DNA of 64,000 nt from Apis mellifera (lineage: Eukaryota; Arthropoda; Insecta; Hymenoptera; Apidae), in the NCBI RefSeq assembly GCF_003254395.2, contig NC_037638.1, forward strand, positions 749,001 to 813,000, written 5' to 3'. The translations under genes were made by a program, and so were the position numbers. This document shows positions 34,895 through 46,818 of this stretch, piece by piece. The notes under the pieces are model-generated. The model did not search any database, was not told where the DNA came from, and saw only the letters and a list, made by a program, of their open reading frames with translations. Position 1 is the first letter of the stretch, and the number at the start of each line of letters is the position of its first letter.

Positions 34895-35482
34895 CTTTAA
34901 CTATTACGTTTCTTACCATTCTTACCAAAGGAAAATATAGTTCTTGAATTGGCCTCGTCATGGGATTGAAAAGTGTTACGTTTTTACCATTCTTAAAAGG
35001 AAAATATAATCGTTGAATTAATCTCGCGATGAAATTGAAGTGTTACGTTTTTACCATTTTTACCATTTTTACCATTTTTACCATTTTTACCATTTTTACC
35101 ATTTAAAAGGAAAATACGATTGTCCAATTAATCTTGTGATGTGATTGAAAAGTGTTAAGTTTTTACCATTCTTAAAAGGAAAATACGATCGTCCAATTAA
35201 TCTCGTAATGTGATTGAAAAGTGTTAAGTTTTTACCATTTTAAAAGGAAAATATAATCGTCGAAAGATATTACATTTTTACCATCTTAAAAAAAAATAAT
35301 CATCCAATTAATCTCGTGATGTGATTGAAAAGTGTTAAGTTTTTACCATTCTTAAAAGAAAAATATAATCGTCGAATTAATCTCGTGACGGAATTGAAAA
35401 CTGTTACGTTTTTACTCGTTTAAAAGGAAAAATACAATCGTGGAATCAATCCCGCCTCGTAGTGGGATTGAAAAGTGTTAAC
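34895..35482. repeat. Tandem array, unit about 65-75 bp, with GTGTTAAGTTTTTACCATTC
   Basis: Units read GATTGAAAAGTGTTAAG, TTTTTACCATTCTTAAAAGG, AAAATATAATCGTC and AATTAATCTCGTGATG. The ATTGAAAAGTGTTA core recurs near 34965, 35034, 35144, 35214, 35326, 35391 and 35467. One unit is expanded by the nested 9-bp minisatellite at 35047. Confidence 0.9.
35047..35104 (+). repeat. 9-bp minisatellite NTTTTTACC, six units
   Basis: GTTTTTACC is followed by five perfect ATTTTTACC units. The array sits inside the TTTTTACCATT motif of the surrounding 65-75-bp repeat, so it arose by slippage within one unit of the larger array. Confidence 0.95.
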
Positions 35483-37065
35483 GCATTGCCTCGAAGCAAC
35501 GTGGAGTACGAGCGAGGTCAGAGGAACCGCGACAACTCTAACAACGCGGAAATTACTTGAACCTTGGTCACCGAGGAGGGACGACGCATTATGCATAAAC
35601 ATCTGTCGTTATCTCGGTGGAGACGAGCGAAACGGTGATGTATACGTAAGGGAGAGGAGAAGATAGACTCGTAAGCAACGAGCGAAGGGAGAAGAGTAGA
35701 AGAGCGTAGAAAAATGGTCACGCACACTGTTCGAAACTACGTGGCACACGCAACGTGCGACTTTTTAAATCGAGTCAGTACACTTGTTACGTATCCTCCT
35801 CCAGTGATGCTACAGCGATGGAACACAGTGATTCGCAATTTTACATCAGTTCCAAGATAAAGAATACGTCTCGACGATGGATGAAAAGGATATCGATGGA
35901 ATAATAATTGAAAGATGGATAAAATTTAAGAAGAAGAAAATCTTGGAATTAATTTTTTTTATAAAATAATTGTAAAATCACGATGAAATTTAATAATATA
36001 CGCTGCTTGTGTGCTATATATTGGCTGGACAAAATTTATTTTCAAATTTATAAAAAATAATTGTTTCGATTTGTTTCTAATATTTATAAATTGATTTTAA
36101 GCTATCTTAAAATATATACAATTCTATCCATCTCACTTATCATATTTTAGAGAGAAATATAGCATTCCTTTCGAGTCGATATTTCTTACAATATTTTTTT
36201 TTAATTCCTATTTTATTAAATTATCACTGTAACTTTTTCCTATTTCAAAATTACATTATACGCTTTAATAATATACGATAAATAATACATATCAGAATAA
36301 AAAAAATTAAACTATCCATACGAGCTCAAATAATTTTCTCCTACCATTCGCGCGACGCGAGGAGTATATTACGAAGAAATAATAAAAAAGCAAAAAAGTA
36401 CAGACTCGCCTACACGTGCGGTTATACTTTATATATATATAGCTCTCCATCTCTCTCTCCGTCTCTACGCGTTTAACGCGTCTTCCCGCGATCACTTGTT
36501 TCGCCATCGCCGCTCCCACTGCTACACCTCGTCCACCACGAGCCGAGGACAATCGCGTTTGCGGTGTATCTTTATACACGGACGGCGGTAATACAATTTG
36601 CGACGCGTCGCGCGCATACGACTCGGCCACCGTTTCGCATTCGTGCCCTTTCCTTTCCCTCGTCTCGGCCGCCGCCGCCACCACCGTTGTTGCGGTTCGC
36701 TCGATGGAAAACGCGCTTTTGCCTCTCCCCCCAAGGAACCAAGCTGTCACGGGGACGTGACAAGCGTTGAGGAATCGTTGTCGTTCGTATGCATGTCCGT
36801 TCCGCAAACGGCCTCACGCCTCACTCGCGGCTCGCGACGGAGACAGGACGACGATGACGACGAGCTGCTGCTGCTGCTGTTGCTGCCTACGATCGCACGT
36901 GTCGAGGAAACGACCACGTTCTCACGCGGCCGGCTGAGAAGAAGGCGGAGATTTCTTCATTCGCGTTGTTGTCTCTGACAAGGGGAGGATATTCCGGACG
37001 GTAATTTAGACGTCGCACCGTTCGACATTGTTTCGCAACGAAGAAGGAGAATATTCATTCTCGAC
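35483..37065. other. Unique segment, AT-rich then GC-rich
   Basis: 35,760-36,300 is AT-rich without repeats. 36,300-36,980 is CpG-rich with mirrored frames (166 codons minus, 126 codons plus) and a short (CTG)n run at about 36862-36882. Neither frame shows a domain. I see no gene I can support. Confidence 0.5.
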
Positions 37066-38270
37066 GATCTCGATTCTTGGATCGGAGGAACGGTGTTTTA
37101 ACATATTTTTTCCTCTGTGTTAAATTAAATTGTAAGAAGATTAGAAGGTTATATTAAAAAATACGAAATTGAAATTTTGAAATGCTAAATACGTTCTTCT
37201 AAATACATACGTATTTTTCCAATAAATACAATTAGAGAGACAAGGACGATTCAAAAAGAGGAAAAGACACCATAGATTATTACTTTCGAAATCAAATTTT
37301 TCCTAACCTCACAATATAATAAAATTTATCCTTTCGGAATAATCTTTTACGAAGATCTCGATTCTTGGATCGGAGGAACGGTGTTTCGTTGTTTTAACAT
37401 ATTTTTTCCTCTGTGTTAAATTAAATTGTAAGAAGATTATAAGGTTATATTAAAAAATACGAAATTGAAATTTTGAAATGCTACGCTCTTCTAAATACGT
37501 ACATATTTTTCCAATAAATACAATTAGAGAGACAAGGACGATTCAAAAGAGGAAAAGATTATACCCACCATAGATTATTACTTTCGAAATCAAATTTTTC
37601 CTAACCTCACAATATAATAAAATTTATCCTTTCGGAATAATTTTTTACGAAGATCTCGATTCTTGGATCGGAGGAACGGTGTTTCGTTGTTTTAACATAT
37701 TTTTTTCTCTGTGTTAAATTAAATTATAAGAAGATTATAAGGTTATATTAAAAAATACGAAATTGAAATTTTGAAATGCTACGCTCTTCTAAATACGTAC
37801 ATATTTTTCCAATAAATACAATTAGAGAGACAAGGACGATTCAAAAAGAGGAAAAGATTATACCCACCATAGATTATTACTTTCGAAATCAAATTTTTCC
37901 TAACCTCACAATATAATAAAATTTATCCTTTCGGAATAATTTTTTACGAAGATCTCGATTCTTGGATCGGAGGAACGGTGTTTCGTTGTTTTAACATATT
38001 TTTTTCTCTGTGTTAAATTAAATTGTAAGAAGATTATAAGGTTATATTAAAAAATATGAAATTGAAATTTTGAAATAGAATAGAATAGCTCTTTTACGTA
38101 CGTATTTTTTCTAAATAAATACATGAATTAGAGAGACAAGGAGACGATTCAAAAAGAAGAAAAGACACCATCATAGATTATTATTTTCGAAATCAAATTT
38201 TTCCTAACCTCACAATATAATAAAATTTAAATTTATTCTTTCGGAATAATCTTTTACGAAGATCTCGATT
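37066..38270. repeat. Four-unit, highly homogeneous tandem array, unit about 288-310 bp
   Basis: GATCTCGATTCTTGGATCGG starts units at 37066, 37354, 37652 and 37951, and a truncated GATCTCGATTC closes the array at 38261. Periods are 288, 298, 299 and 310 bp. The second and third units differ at only a handful of positions; the fourth has more changes (for example AGAATAGAATAG near 38081). Conserved blocks include CCTAACCTCACAATATAATA and AATTAGAGAGACAAGGACGA. There is no open frame through the units. Confidence 0.96.
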
Positions 38271-39054
38271 CATCTACGAAACGTATCTAAATTCGATCGC
38301 TTTTTGTTCAACTTTGTCAAACTTTTATCCACGCTCGAAACATGCGTAAGAGAAATATTCCACGCTCGGTGTAGCAATTTCGCGCATCTTCGTCCCAAGA
38401 TCTTTCCAGGGGAGAGAAAAAATTGCCGCGGCACTGGTGCGTGACTTTTCGCGGTTGCAGCTGAATTACACGCGGCACACGCGGCGGTTACTTTTCCTAT
38501 TACATAGTTGGCCGCCGCCGCCGCGTCGCAGGAGCCTGCAGTGATAGATCGGCCGATAAAGTGATTCGCGGATAAGTAAATTGATACGTGAGCGGGCAGA
38601 TAAAGAAAGGATAATAAGGGATAGGTATTCGTACGCGCGGTAATGACCCCGGTACCGGCCAAGAAGGGCTGGTGGCGATAGACGATGCTTGCCGCTGTTG
38701 GCGGTGTGGAACGAAAATTATAAGCGGCTGGCTGCCGGGGTTCGACGCACCGCAACACCGTTTTAACTTATTATCCCCAGAGACAAAGGGTGTTCCTGGG
38801 TGGACCGGTTATATCAAGTATTTCGCATTCGCGTGATTTATCGTTTGACGGAAAATGCAAAAAGGCTATAATTTCCATTCGAGAATTACTCGCCGTCCGT
38901 TACTCTCAGATGTAATTGTGACGGATGAAAGGAGAACATGTTCCTCCTAATTTACTCAGGAAGATCTAGAAAAAGAAGAATTTATAATTATAATTATTAT
39001 AATTAATAGATAAAAGAAATCATTATTTTCCATTCTCAAATTATTGTCCATCTT
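38271..39054. other. GC-rich segment with an unrecognised 162-codon frame
   Basis: A minus-strand frame at 38270-38758 is open for 162 codons. It is Ala/Ser/Thr-rich in its centre (around a GCCGCCGCC run) and shows no family I recognise. Its C-terminal part runs to the edge of the preceding array. I do not call it as a gene. 38,760-39,054 is AT-rich and featureless. Confidence 0.4.
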
Positions 39055-39350
39055 AAATAATGTCGATGTCCTTTAAATTTGCGAATATGTGACAAGTGTC
39101 TTACAACATAAAATGATTTTGTACGCATTTAACTTACAAAAGCATCGTATTTTAATAATTTATATGTATATATATATATATATTTATATTTTTAAAAATA
39201 ACATCGATGTCCTTTAAATGTCTCTTTTCAGTCGGGCAACTCGAGATAATTTTGTGAATACGTGACGAGTGTCTTACTGATAACACAAAATGATTTTATA
39301 CGCAAATTTAACTTACATTGTATTTTAATAATTTATATGTATATATATTA
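39055..39350. repeat. Two-copy AT-rich repeat, about 145 bp apart
   Basis: CGATGTCCTTTAAAT occurs near 39063 and again near 39205. Each copy is followed by GCGAATATGTGACAAGTGTC or its variant, then AAAATGATTTTGTACGCA and AATTTATATGTATATATAT. The second copy has an inserted TCTCTTTTCAGTCGGGCAAC-type block. Confidence 0.85.
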
Positions 39351-41680
39351 ATTTATAAAGCGTTTGACGAGATTTATCCGGACAAGTATTACGATAATAA
39401 GTTGTTTCGCGTCTTCCATTTTCAAGAACAAACTTTTATTTTTATTTTTTTTCCTTTTTGTAAATTAAGCAATTACTTAAAGTAATTATATATTAGAAAT
39501 TCACACGATGCAATGGTCTCTTTTTCTATTTTATTTTACAAATTACATTAATACATCTTATTTTTCCATATACTATTCGAATATTTTTTATACATTGCTT
39601 GCATTTACTTTTCTACTCCATATTAATTAAATATAATACGCAATATTGTTTATGAAAAATTAATTATAAACTGAAAAGTTCAAAGGCCCTATCTTTCGAA
39701 CCGCGCCGATTGCGAGTCTCTCGAGTCTCTCAAAAGTTAAAAAGAACAGAAAGAGAAAGAGAAAGAAAGAGAGAGAGCATCGTACGACGATCTCGCGAAT
39801 TCGCGCGAATAATAAGAAAACACACGGGATTATTATTGGAAAGGTAGGAGGTACTCCCCTTGTAATTCCCTCGTTAATTTCGGATCCGGATCGGCGCCCA
39901 CGCGGGAGGAGAAAGGCGGGGGAGAGGCATCCCGCGGCGACTTTAACGAGACAATCGCGGGGACGTTACACGTGGCCGCTAAGAGCAAAGTTCGACTCCT
40001 ACGCGCTACATGGGAGCTACGTGGTTGCGGAGTCGGGTGGTGGTGGCGTGTCGCGGCCAGCCGTGTACGCAATTTGTCTCGTCCACGGATAATTACGCCA
40101 TTATGCCAACCTTCTTACCTCTCCTCGCCTCCTCCTTACCTTCCCCCGCTCGTCGATTCTCTCCTTCGAAGAGAGAAGCGGTAAGTCGCTTGAAATCGGA
40201 AGAAAATAAATAAATAAAAGTCTATTCATTCGTAAAATCAATTCCTTCTTTCCACGTCGAATTAACAAGATATTACGAACTCTGAATCGAGATTAATTAT
40301 TAGAAGAATTACTTTATAGAAGTGAGCCTGACTTCCCTCGTGATTCTTCTCCTCCTTCTTCTTTTCGTTCTCTTTGGCCGCTCGTCCCAAGGATCACGAA
40401 TTGTCGCGTGGTACGCGACGTGGCTATCTTAATTAATACGAGAACCACTTAACGTAGCGCTGATTTATACCATCCGGCTGGAATGGAAGGCTTCTCCCTT
40501 CTCGTTCTCTCTCTCTCTCTTTGGAGGACAGCCACTTATCGGACGGGTCTTTTTCTCACCTACGTGAGCTTATCTCGCACGATGTTTCTCGCCCGCCATT
40601 TCGATCCCGTGCTAACGCTCGCGTCTCCAAAGAGAGGAATCGACCGAGCCAGGCGTCGCCGGTGGCTTCCAATCCTGTTCTGATGGATCCCCCGATACAT
40701 CTTTTTTTTTAATCGACACCTTTCCCCGCGTAACGATAGTGGTAGCGTGTAACGACGATAAACCATTGGAAAATGAACGCGAACACCGCCTGTTAAAATA
40801 TATACATCATATATACGTTGATAGATAAGCTCGACAGATATCCTTTAAATCCGTCTCTAAATCAATCGTTCTCGTCGAAAAATCAAAAATCGTTATGCTG
40901 TCGCGTTTATTATATTCGTGTTTTACAAGGCGGTAAAGGAATTCCCACGCGGCGTAGTATCGCCAATTTCCTTTGGCTTCGGATCAAAGGACGCCGTTGT
41001 TACACTCGCACAATTGTGTATCTCGTAACTCGCGATATCCTGCCACCATTAGGCTCGCGAGCGGTCATAATTTTACGAGGTGTTAAAACCGGGTGCGATC
41101 CGAGACGAGACGAGACGAGACGACGATGACAGGTAAACGTGATCGTAAAATCCGTGTGCGTGGATAGAGTCGTATAAAATCGTGTAGGGACATCTTTATT
41201 ATTGGAGGGGAGAAAAGGGTCCTGCGTGGGCCAGTTAGAGGAATCTTTCTCTCTTTCTTTCTTTTCGTGTTTCGTCCGTGTAAATAGCGAACATAAAATC
41301 GGAGAAACACGGACTATATCGATGTTGATCGTAACAACGTCGCTTGTCGGCCGCCTCGGATTTGTTAACAGATCACCGACGCGCGTGTATTTTATCCCCG
41401 TTTACGAGCTGCTTTATCCGCTCCTGTAAACCGATTTATTGCGGTTTTCAATTTATACGGAATACGTGACGGGCGGGGTGGTGGCTCGATTCCAACTTGT
41501 CGCAGGAGCGGTCGCATAAATCAACGAGCCGTCGAATCTTGCTCTCTATCGTTCAAAGGAGACCGGGAGACAGGTGGATGACAGGGAAATTATCTCCACA
41601 CTTTTCTTCAAGCTTTCTCTAATATATCCTCTTTCCTCGATCAATTCGATTTCAAATTGATTCGAATAATATCGACGAAT
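39351..41680. other. Unique region, no recognised gene
   Basis: AT-rich to 39690, then GC-rich (39840-40180) with frames of 67-79 codons. A donor-like GCGGTAAGT at about 40180 follows one of these, but no matching acceptor or domain is seen. Frames at 40480-41430 (60-103 codons) are not recognised. A GACGA pentanucleotide run (CGAGACGAGACGAGACGA) lies near 41101-41122. Confidence 0.5.
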
Positions 41681-43345
41681 TGTAGAGACAATAACTCGTC
41701 TCGACGAATATTCGAATCCGACGAAGAGATCTTTCTCTTTTCTAAAGATAAAGGATAAGTATAGGAGAGGATGTTGAAATCATTGTTCGATTTGTTAAGA
41801 ATCCATGACTAGTAGCAATCGTGTTATAAATTTAATTAAGTTCTATTCGAATAATAAGTCTTATCGATGAACCTAATATTCCTAAGTATCATAAAGCTAG
41901 AATAATATACAAAATTCCAATATTTTTATGATTAGTTGATATAAATCATTTTATAATTAAGATTTAAAAATTTTTAATTTTTTCTTCAATTATTCGAGAG
42001 GATTCTTATAGCAAATCCGATATCTTTCTCTTCTCCAAAGATAAAGGATAAGTATAGGAAAGAATATTAAAATTATTGTTCGATTTGTTAAGAATCCATG
42101 ACTAGTAGCAATTATGTTATAAATTTGATCATTATTAATTCATGATCTTGGAGATCTAAGTTCTATTCGAATAATAACTTTTATCGATGAATCTAATATT
42201 CCAGTATCATAAAGCTAGAATAATGTACAAAATTCCAATATTTTTATGGTTAGTTGATATAAATCGCTTTATAATTAAGATTTAAAAATTTTTTATTTTT
42301 TTCTCTAATTATTCGAGAGAATCCTTGTAGCAGATCCTCTCGACGAGAATATCTTTTTCTTTTCCAAAGATAAAAGATAAATATAGGAGAGCGTATTGAA
42401 ATCATTGTTCAATATAAATTTGATCATTATTAATTCATAATCCTGGAGATCTAAGTTCTATTCGAATAATAAGTCTTATTAATGAATCTAGTATTCCAGT
42501 ATTATAAAGTTAGAATAACATACAAAATTCCAATATTTTTATGGTTAGTTGATATAAATCGCTTTATAATTAAGATTTAAAAATTTTTTATTTTTTTCTC
42601 CAATTATTCGAGAGGATCCTTGTAACAGATTCGACAGGGATATCTTTTTCTTCTCCAAAAATAAAGGATAAATATAGAAGAGCGTATTGAAATCATTGTT
42701 CAATATAAATTTCATTATTAATTCATGATCCTGGAGATTTAAGTTCTATTCGAATAATAAGTCTTATTAATGAATCTAGTATTCCAGTATCATAAAGAAT
42801 AATGTACAAAATTCCAATATTTTTATGGTTATTTGATATAAATCATTTTATAATTAAGATTTAAAAATTTTTTATTTTTTTCTCCAATTATTCGAGAGGA
42901 TCCTTGTAACAGATTCGACGGGGATATCTTTTTCTTCTTCAAAAATAAAGGATAAATATAGAAGAGAATATTGAAATCATTGTTCGATTTATTAAGAATC
43001 CATGACTAGCAATCGTGTTATAAATTTGATCATTATTAATTCATGATCCTGGAGATCTAAGTTCTATTCGAATAATAAATCTTATCGATGAACCTAGTAT
43101 TCCAGTATCATAAAGTTAGAATAATGAGTTAGAATCTTTATAATTAAGATTTAAAAATTAATTTTTTCTTTTTTTCTCCAATTATTCGAGAGAATCCTTG
43201 TAGCATATCCGATATCTTTCTCTTCTCCAAGGATAAAGAATAAATATAGAAGAGGATATCATTGAAATCATTGTTCGAGAATTATTCGAGAGGATCCTTG
43301 TAGGAGATCCGATATCTTTCTCTTCTCCAAAGATAAGGGAAGAGT
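41681..43345. repeat. Tandem array of about five and a half units, unit about 284-319 bp
   Basis: TATTCGAGAG occurs at about 41991, 42310, 42605, 42889, 43183 and 43283, so the last unit is truncated. Shared blocks are TCTTCTCCAAAGATAAAGGA, GAATCCATGACTAGTAGCAA, TTCATGATCCTGGAGATCTA, AGTTCTATTCGAATAATAAG and TTTTTATGGTTAGTTGATAT. Some copies lack the AATCCATGACTAGTAGC block. Confidence 0.94.
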
Positions 43346-46300
43346 ACATTGAAATGATCGTTGAGGAACGCGAGGTTGCGATTAATAATTTCATTCTGTA
43401 AGAGCGAGCTGCGTGCTCTCTCATCGATGATGAGAAGCGAGACGGGTGAAAAGAATTCACGGGGGTCCCTCGTAAGTGGAGTTTTTGCGGGCGGGAGGGG
43501 GCAATTACGCGGAAGGAAGAACGCGGATACGCGGTTAATTTCCGTGGCGGGCACCTGCGCGCCGAGATTCAGCGTAATACGTTATGGTATTAGGCGCGGT
43601 ATCTGGTGTAATTAGGGATTACCACATTTCGCCAATTACCCTACCTACTGTTGCCCATGACCTGTGTGGCACTCACTCCTCCGCGATTTATAGTTCTCAG
43701 AGGACGCCCTCGAGATGGAACAAGCCCTCGATCCATTCTAGCATTCCTCGATGATATCTCGCCCCTTACATACCATTGCTCCTTACCGTCCTTTTGAAAG
43801 ATTCGATATAAAAAATGGTTAATCGTCGAAGGAACGACTCCTCCTCCCTCGTTCCTTAAAAATTTCCGAGAACGAGTGAGAGAGAGAGAGAGGTCGTTAA
43901 CGGTACTCGTGGTTTATCGATGATGGAAAACATGGCGTCGTTAATTAAACGAATTACGAAGAGTACGTATTTTAAATAATTCGACGAGCTATTAAAAAAT
44001 ATATATTCGAACCAGATTCGAGGAAATGTTACGAAAACAAATTGTTGCATCGCGATAATAATCGTGGTCCCATCTTAACGGGAGGCATCTCGTTAAGAAC
44101 TCCACGAATATTTACAACCTTCCAATTCTCAATTTCTAAAACTAATCCGTCCATCCTTTCTCCCTTTAACAACCAGAGAGAGAATCTAGAAGGATTTAAA
44201 AGATAACATAGTTTCTAGAAGAATCTCCTATTGCAACAATCCAAAACTTGGAATCCAGAGTAGCACAAAAGAGAAGGCACTCTCGCGGGTGGAGCGATGG
44301 AAATTTACCATCTCGGGGCAATTTGTCAGAGGAGGACGGTTGTCCAAGAAGGGAGGAGAGGAGCGTAGTAACACGCGATTACTAATCGCGGTATCGCCTG
44401 TACCCCAGGGGTCGTGGGGCTGGCCGATGACCAACGACGGTGTACATTATTCGTAGAGAGGGCCGAAATGCACGAAATCTCCCCCTCCACCCGCGTGAGA
44501 TACGAGCGGACGTTTCCACTTCTTGGAAGCGAGGGGTCGACGCGCCGCGGCGAGCCGCGGGGATCCTCGCCCACGCGCGCGCCCCACAAACCTGAGAAAT
44601 CGAAACTCCGAATTCGAATCGAGCTGATCGAGCAATCGTTCGAGGACAGGTGGATCTCGAAATTTCCTTCCCTCAACTTCTATGGAACAATCAAAATTCG
44701 GTTTCGATAAACTTGTAATAATAAACTTTTATCCATCTCTATACCGTGTATGCCTTGCCTTTTATTGTTTGAAACCGGTCGCTTCAGGAGATAAAAATTA
44801 TATTTCTACGGGGAGGGGGTAAAAAATTGATTCGTCGTTAAAAGAGAGAAGGGAAGAGAAGAGAGAGAGAGGGTAAAGTATATATCGTAGAACGATGTTA
44901 CAATGTTCACGATCAATTTCGAAAATTAATTTACAACTTCCTGTGGCTTTTGTGGATTATACGGGGAAACGGCGAGAGGCTTCGTGGCGTCGAATCGCGC
45001 AAATAGACACGTTTACTCGGGGCAGGCCTCGTTATTTACGAAAACCCCTTATTAAAGGCTCTAAAGATCGGCGGAGCGCGCATTAAACCGGTGCCTCCGA
45101 ACTGTTCCCGCGATTATCGTTTCGTCCTTCCGTCGAGAAACGAGAACGCCTCGCTTCCAGTTACCTCTTCGAAATCTCCGCCAGCAAAACTCCTCGATCG
45201 AATCCTCGACCTCTACGCGAGATTGATCAAATACCGTTCGCTCGGCAACCAATGCTTTTTCCGCCATGTTTCGATATTTAACAGTTTTTTTCGATCCACG
45301 AAACTGATTAATTGACCGATTGTATAATCACGTTAATAGAAATTCTCGCGAGTAGATTTCCCTCAAATATCTATCAAAACTTATCCTTTTGGTCCATCTT
45401 TCAAAAATTCGCGAATCGATTCTTTCCTTAAAAAGAAAATTCCCCTTAAAAAAGAAGATTTCATCGTTGATATCTCGCGAAGAGAAGAGTGGAATTTGAA
45501 GCTTTACGAGAGAGAACGGATTCCTCCTCGAGTTCACCTCGGATCCGGCAAAAAATCCGTTTGGACTTCATTCCCGGGGACCACACCCGGAAGAGACGTT
45601 TCGTTAAGGTTAATATGGATGAGGTTGCTCGATCCGGGACGGGAAGAATTTATGCCCGATGTCTTTCATTGAAATTGAAATCAACGACGTACGCGCTACG
45701 GTCTGGGGAGAGGTTTGCCGGGATTGATTAAATTGGAACCACCCAGGCAGATCCTAAATTTACTCTCGTCCGTACACCACCAATTTGATCCTCTCCCCGG
45801 AGGGAGAGACGAATCTCTTCGAAAATTTGTGTCACACCGACGCAACCCGATATCAAAGTATGCTGCGTATTCGTGGCCACCATCATTCGTGTACGCGAAT
45901 CGAACTCCTTACCAGTTACTGGAAAAAAAGGGAAGTCGTAAAGATCCCCGATTGTTAACGGGGATGTTGTATCTTCTTCAAGGATTTTTATACCGATTGG
46001 TAAAAACCGAGGTAAAGGAAGAGAAGGGAGGTCACGGAATTTTCGATAATAAATTTCTCCCTCTCCGATTCTTTTTTAACGAGCCAGGGAATTTGATTAT
46101 ATTCGCGTTCAAGAATCCGTATCGACCAACAAGGAGAATCTCCAATTTATCAATTCGATCACGCGATATCTCTTAGACAGAGAAAGAAAGAGAGAGAGAG
46201 ATCCGTGAGAGGCCTTATTAAGGCGAGGGTGAGACTCGTGATAGGTGGAGGCGCCAACAATGGCGGGCAACTGTCAAGGGGAGAAAAGCGTGGAGACACC

Positions 46301-46818
46301 GCGTTAACGACTCGCTGCCATTTAGGGCAGCTAGGCAGCCATTTCCCTGAAGAAATCTGCTTGCGAGTTAGGGGAAAAAGGAGACGGAGAAGAGAAGAGG
46401 AGGAAGAGAAACGAGCTTCTCGGAGAAGCGTCGGCATGCAAAACGGGCGTTGGCCGTTGGATTCGAAGCGAGCGACAGAACAGTAGGCCCGCGCGAGACA
46501 CACTCTCCCAACACGGGAGTGCACGGAATTCCACCAGTTTCCTCTTTAAACCTCTAATAACTACGCCACCACCACCGACCGCGGTGGTGGAGCGATACGA
46601 ATCTTCCTTCGAAAGGAAGCGCTTGGCGTGTCACCGGGGGGGATCCGATCCCCCCTTCAGATACCATTCTCTCCGACGAAAATTAGAAGTCACTTTATCG
46701 AACTATCTGCCTAAACTATTCCCTCCTCCCAACATTCTCGCGATCGAAAATTACGATATCGGGTCGCGGAATCGAATGACAGCCACGAATAATGACAATC
46801 CCTTCCCTCTTCGCCATA
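43346..46818. other. Unique region, no recognised gene
   Basis: Mixed composition. Frames of 60-153 codons on both strands (for example 45715-46176 plus, 46159-46524 minus, 44326-44676 minus) show no domain. 43560-43690 contains TAATTAGGGATTAC and CCAATTACCC motifs. Short (GA)n runs lie near 43879, 44860 and 46188. Two short inverted repeats near 46569-46655 are listed separately. Confidence 0.5.
46569..46655. repeat. Two adjacent short perfect inverted repeats
   Basis: CCACCACCG at 46569-46577 pairs with CGGTGGTGG at 46582-46590 across a 4-nt spacer. GGGGGGATC at 46637-46645 pairs with GATCCCCCC at 46647-46655 across a single base. Both arms are perfect. They lie about 160-250 bp upstream of the mariner insertion; no role is evident. 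Confidence 0.85.

Noticed and set aside
38270..38758. 162-codon minus-strand frame
   Set aside because: Balanced in places but with no family. Its C-terminal end abuts a tandem array, and the Ala-rich centre comes from a GCC run.
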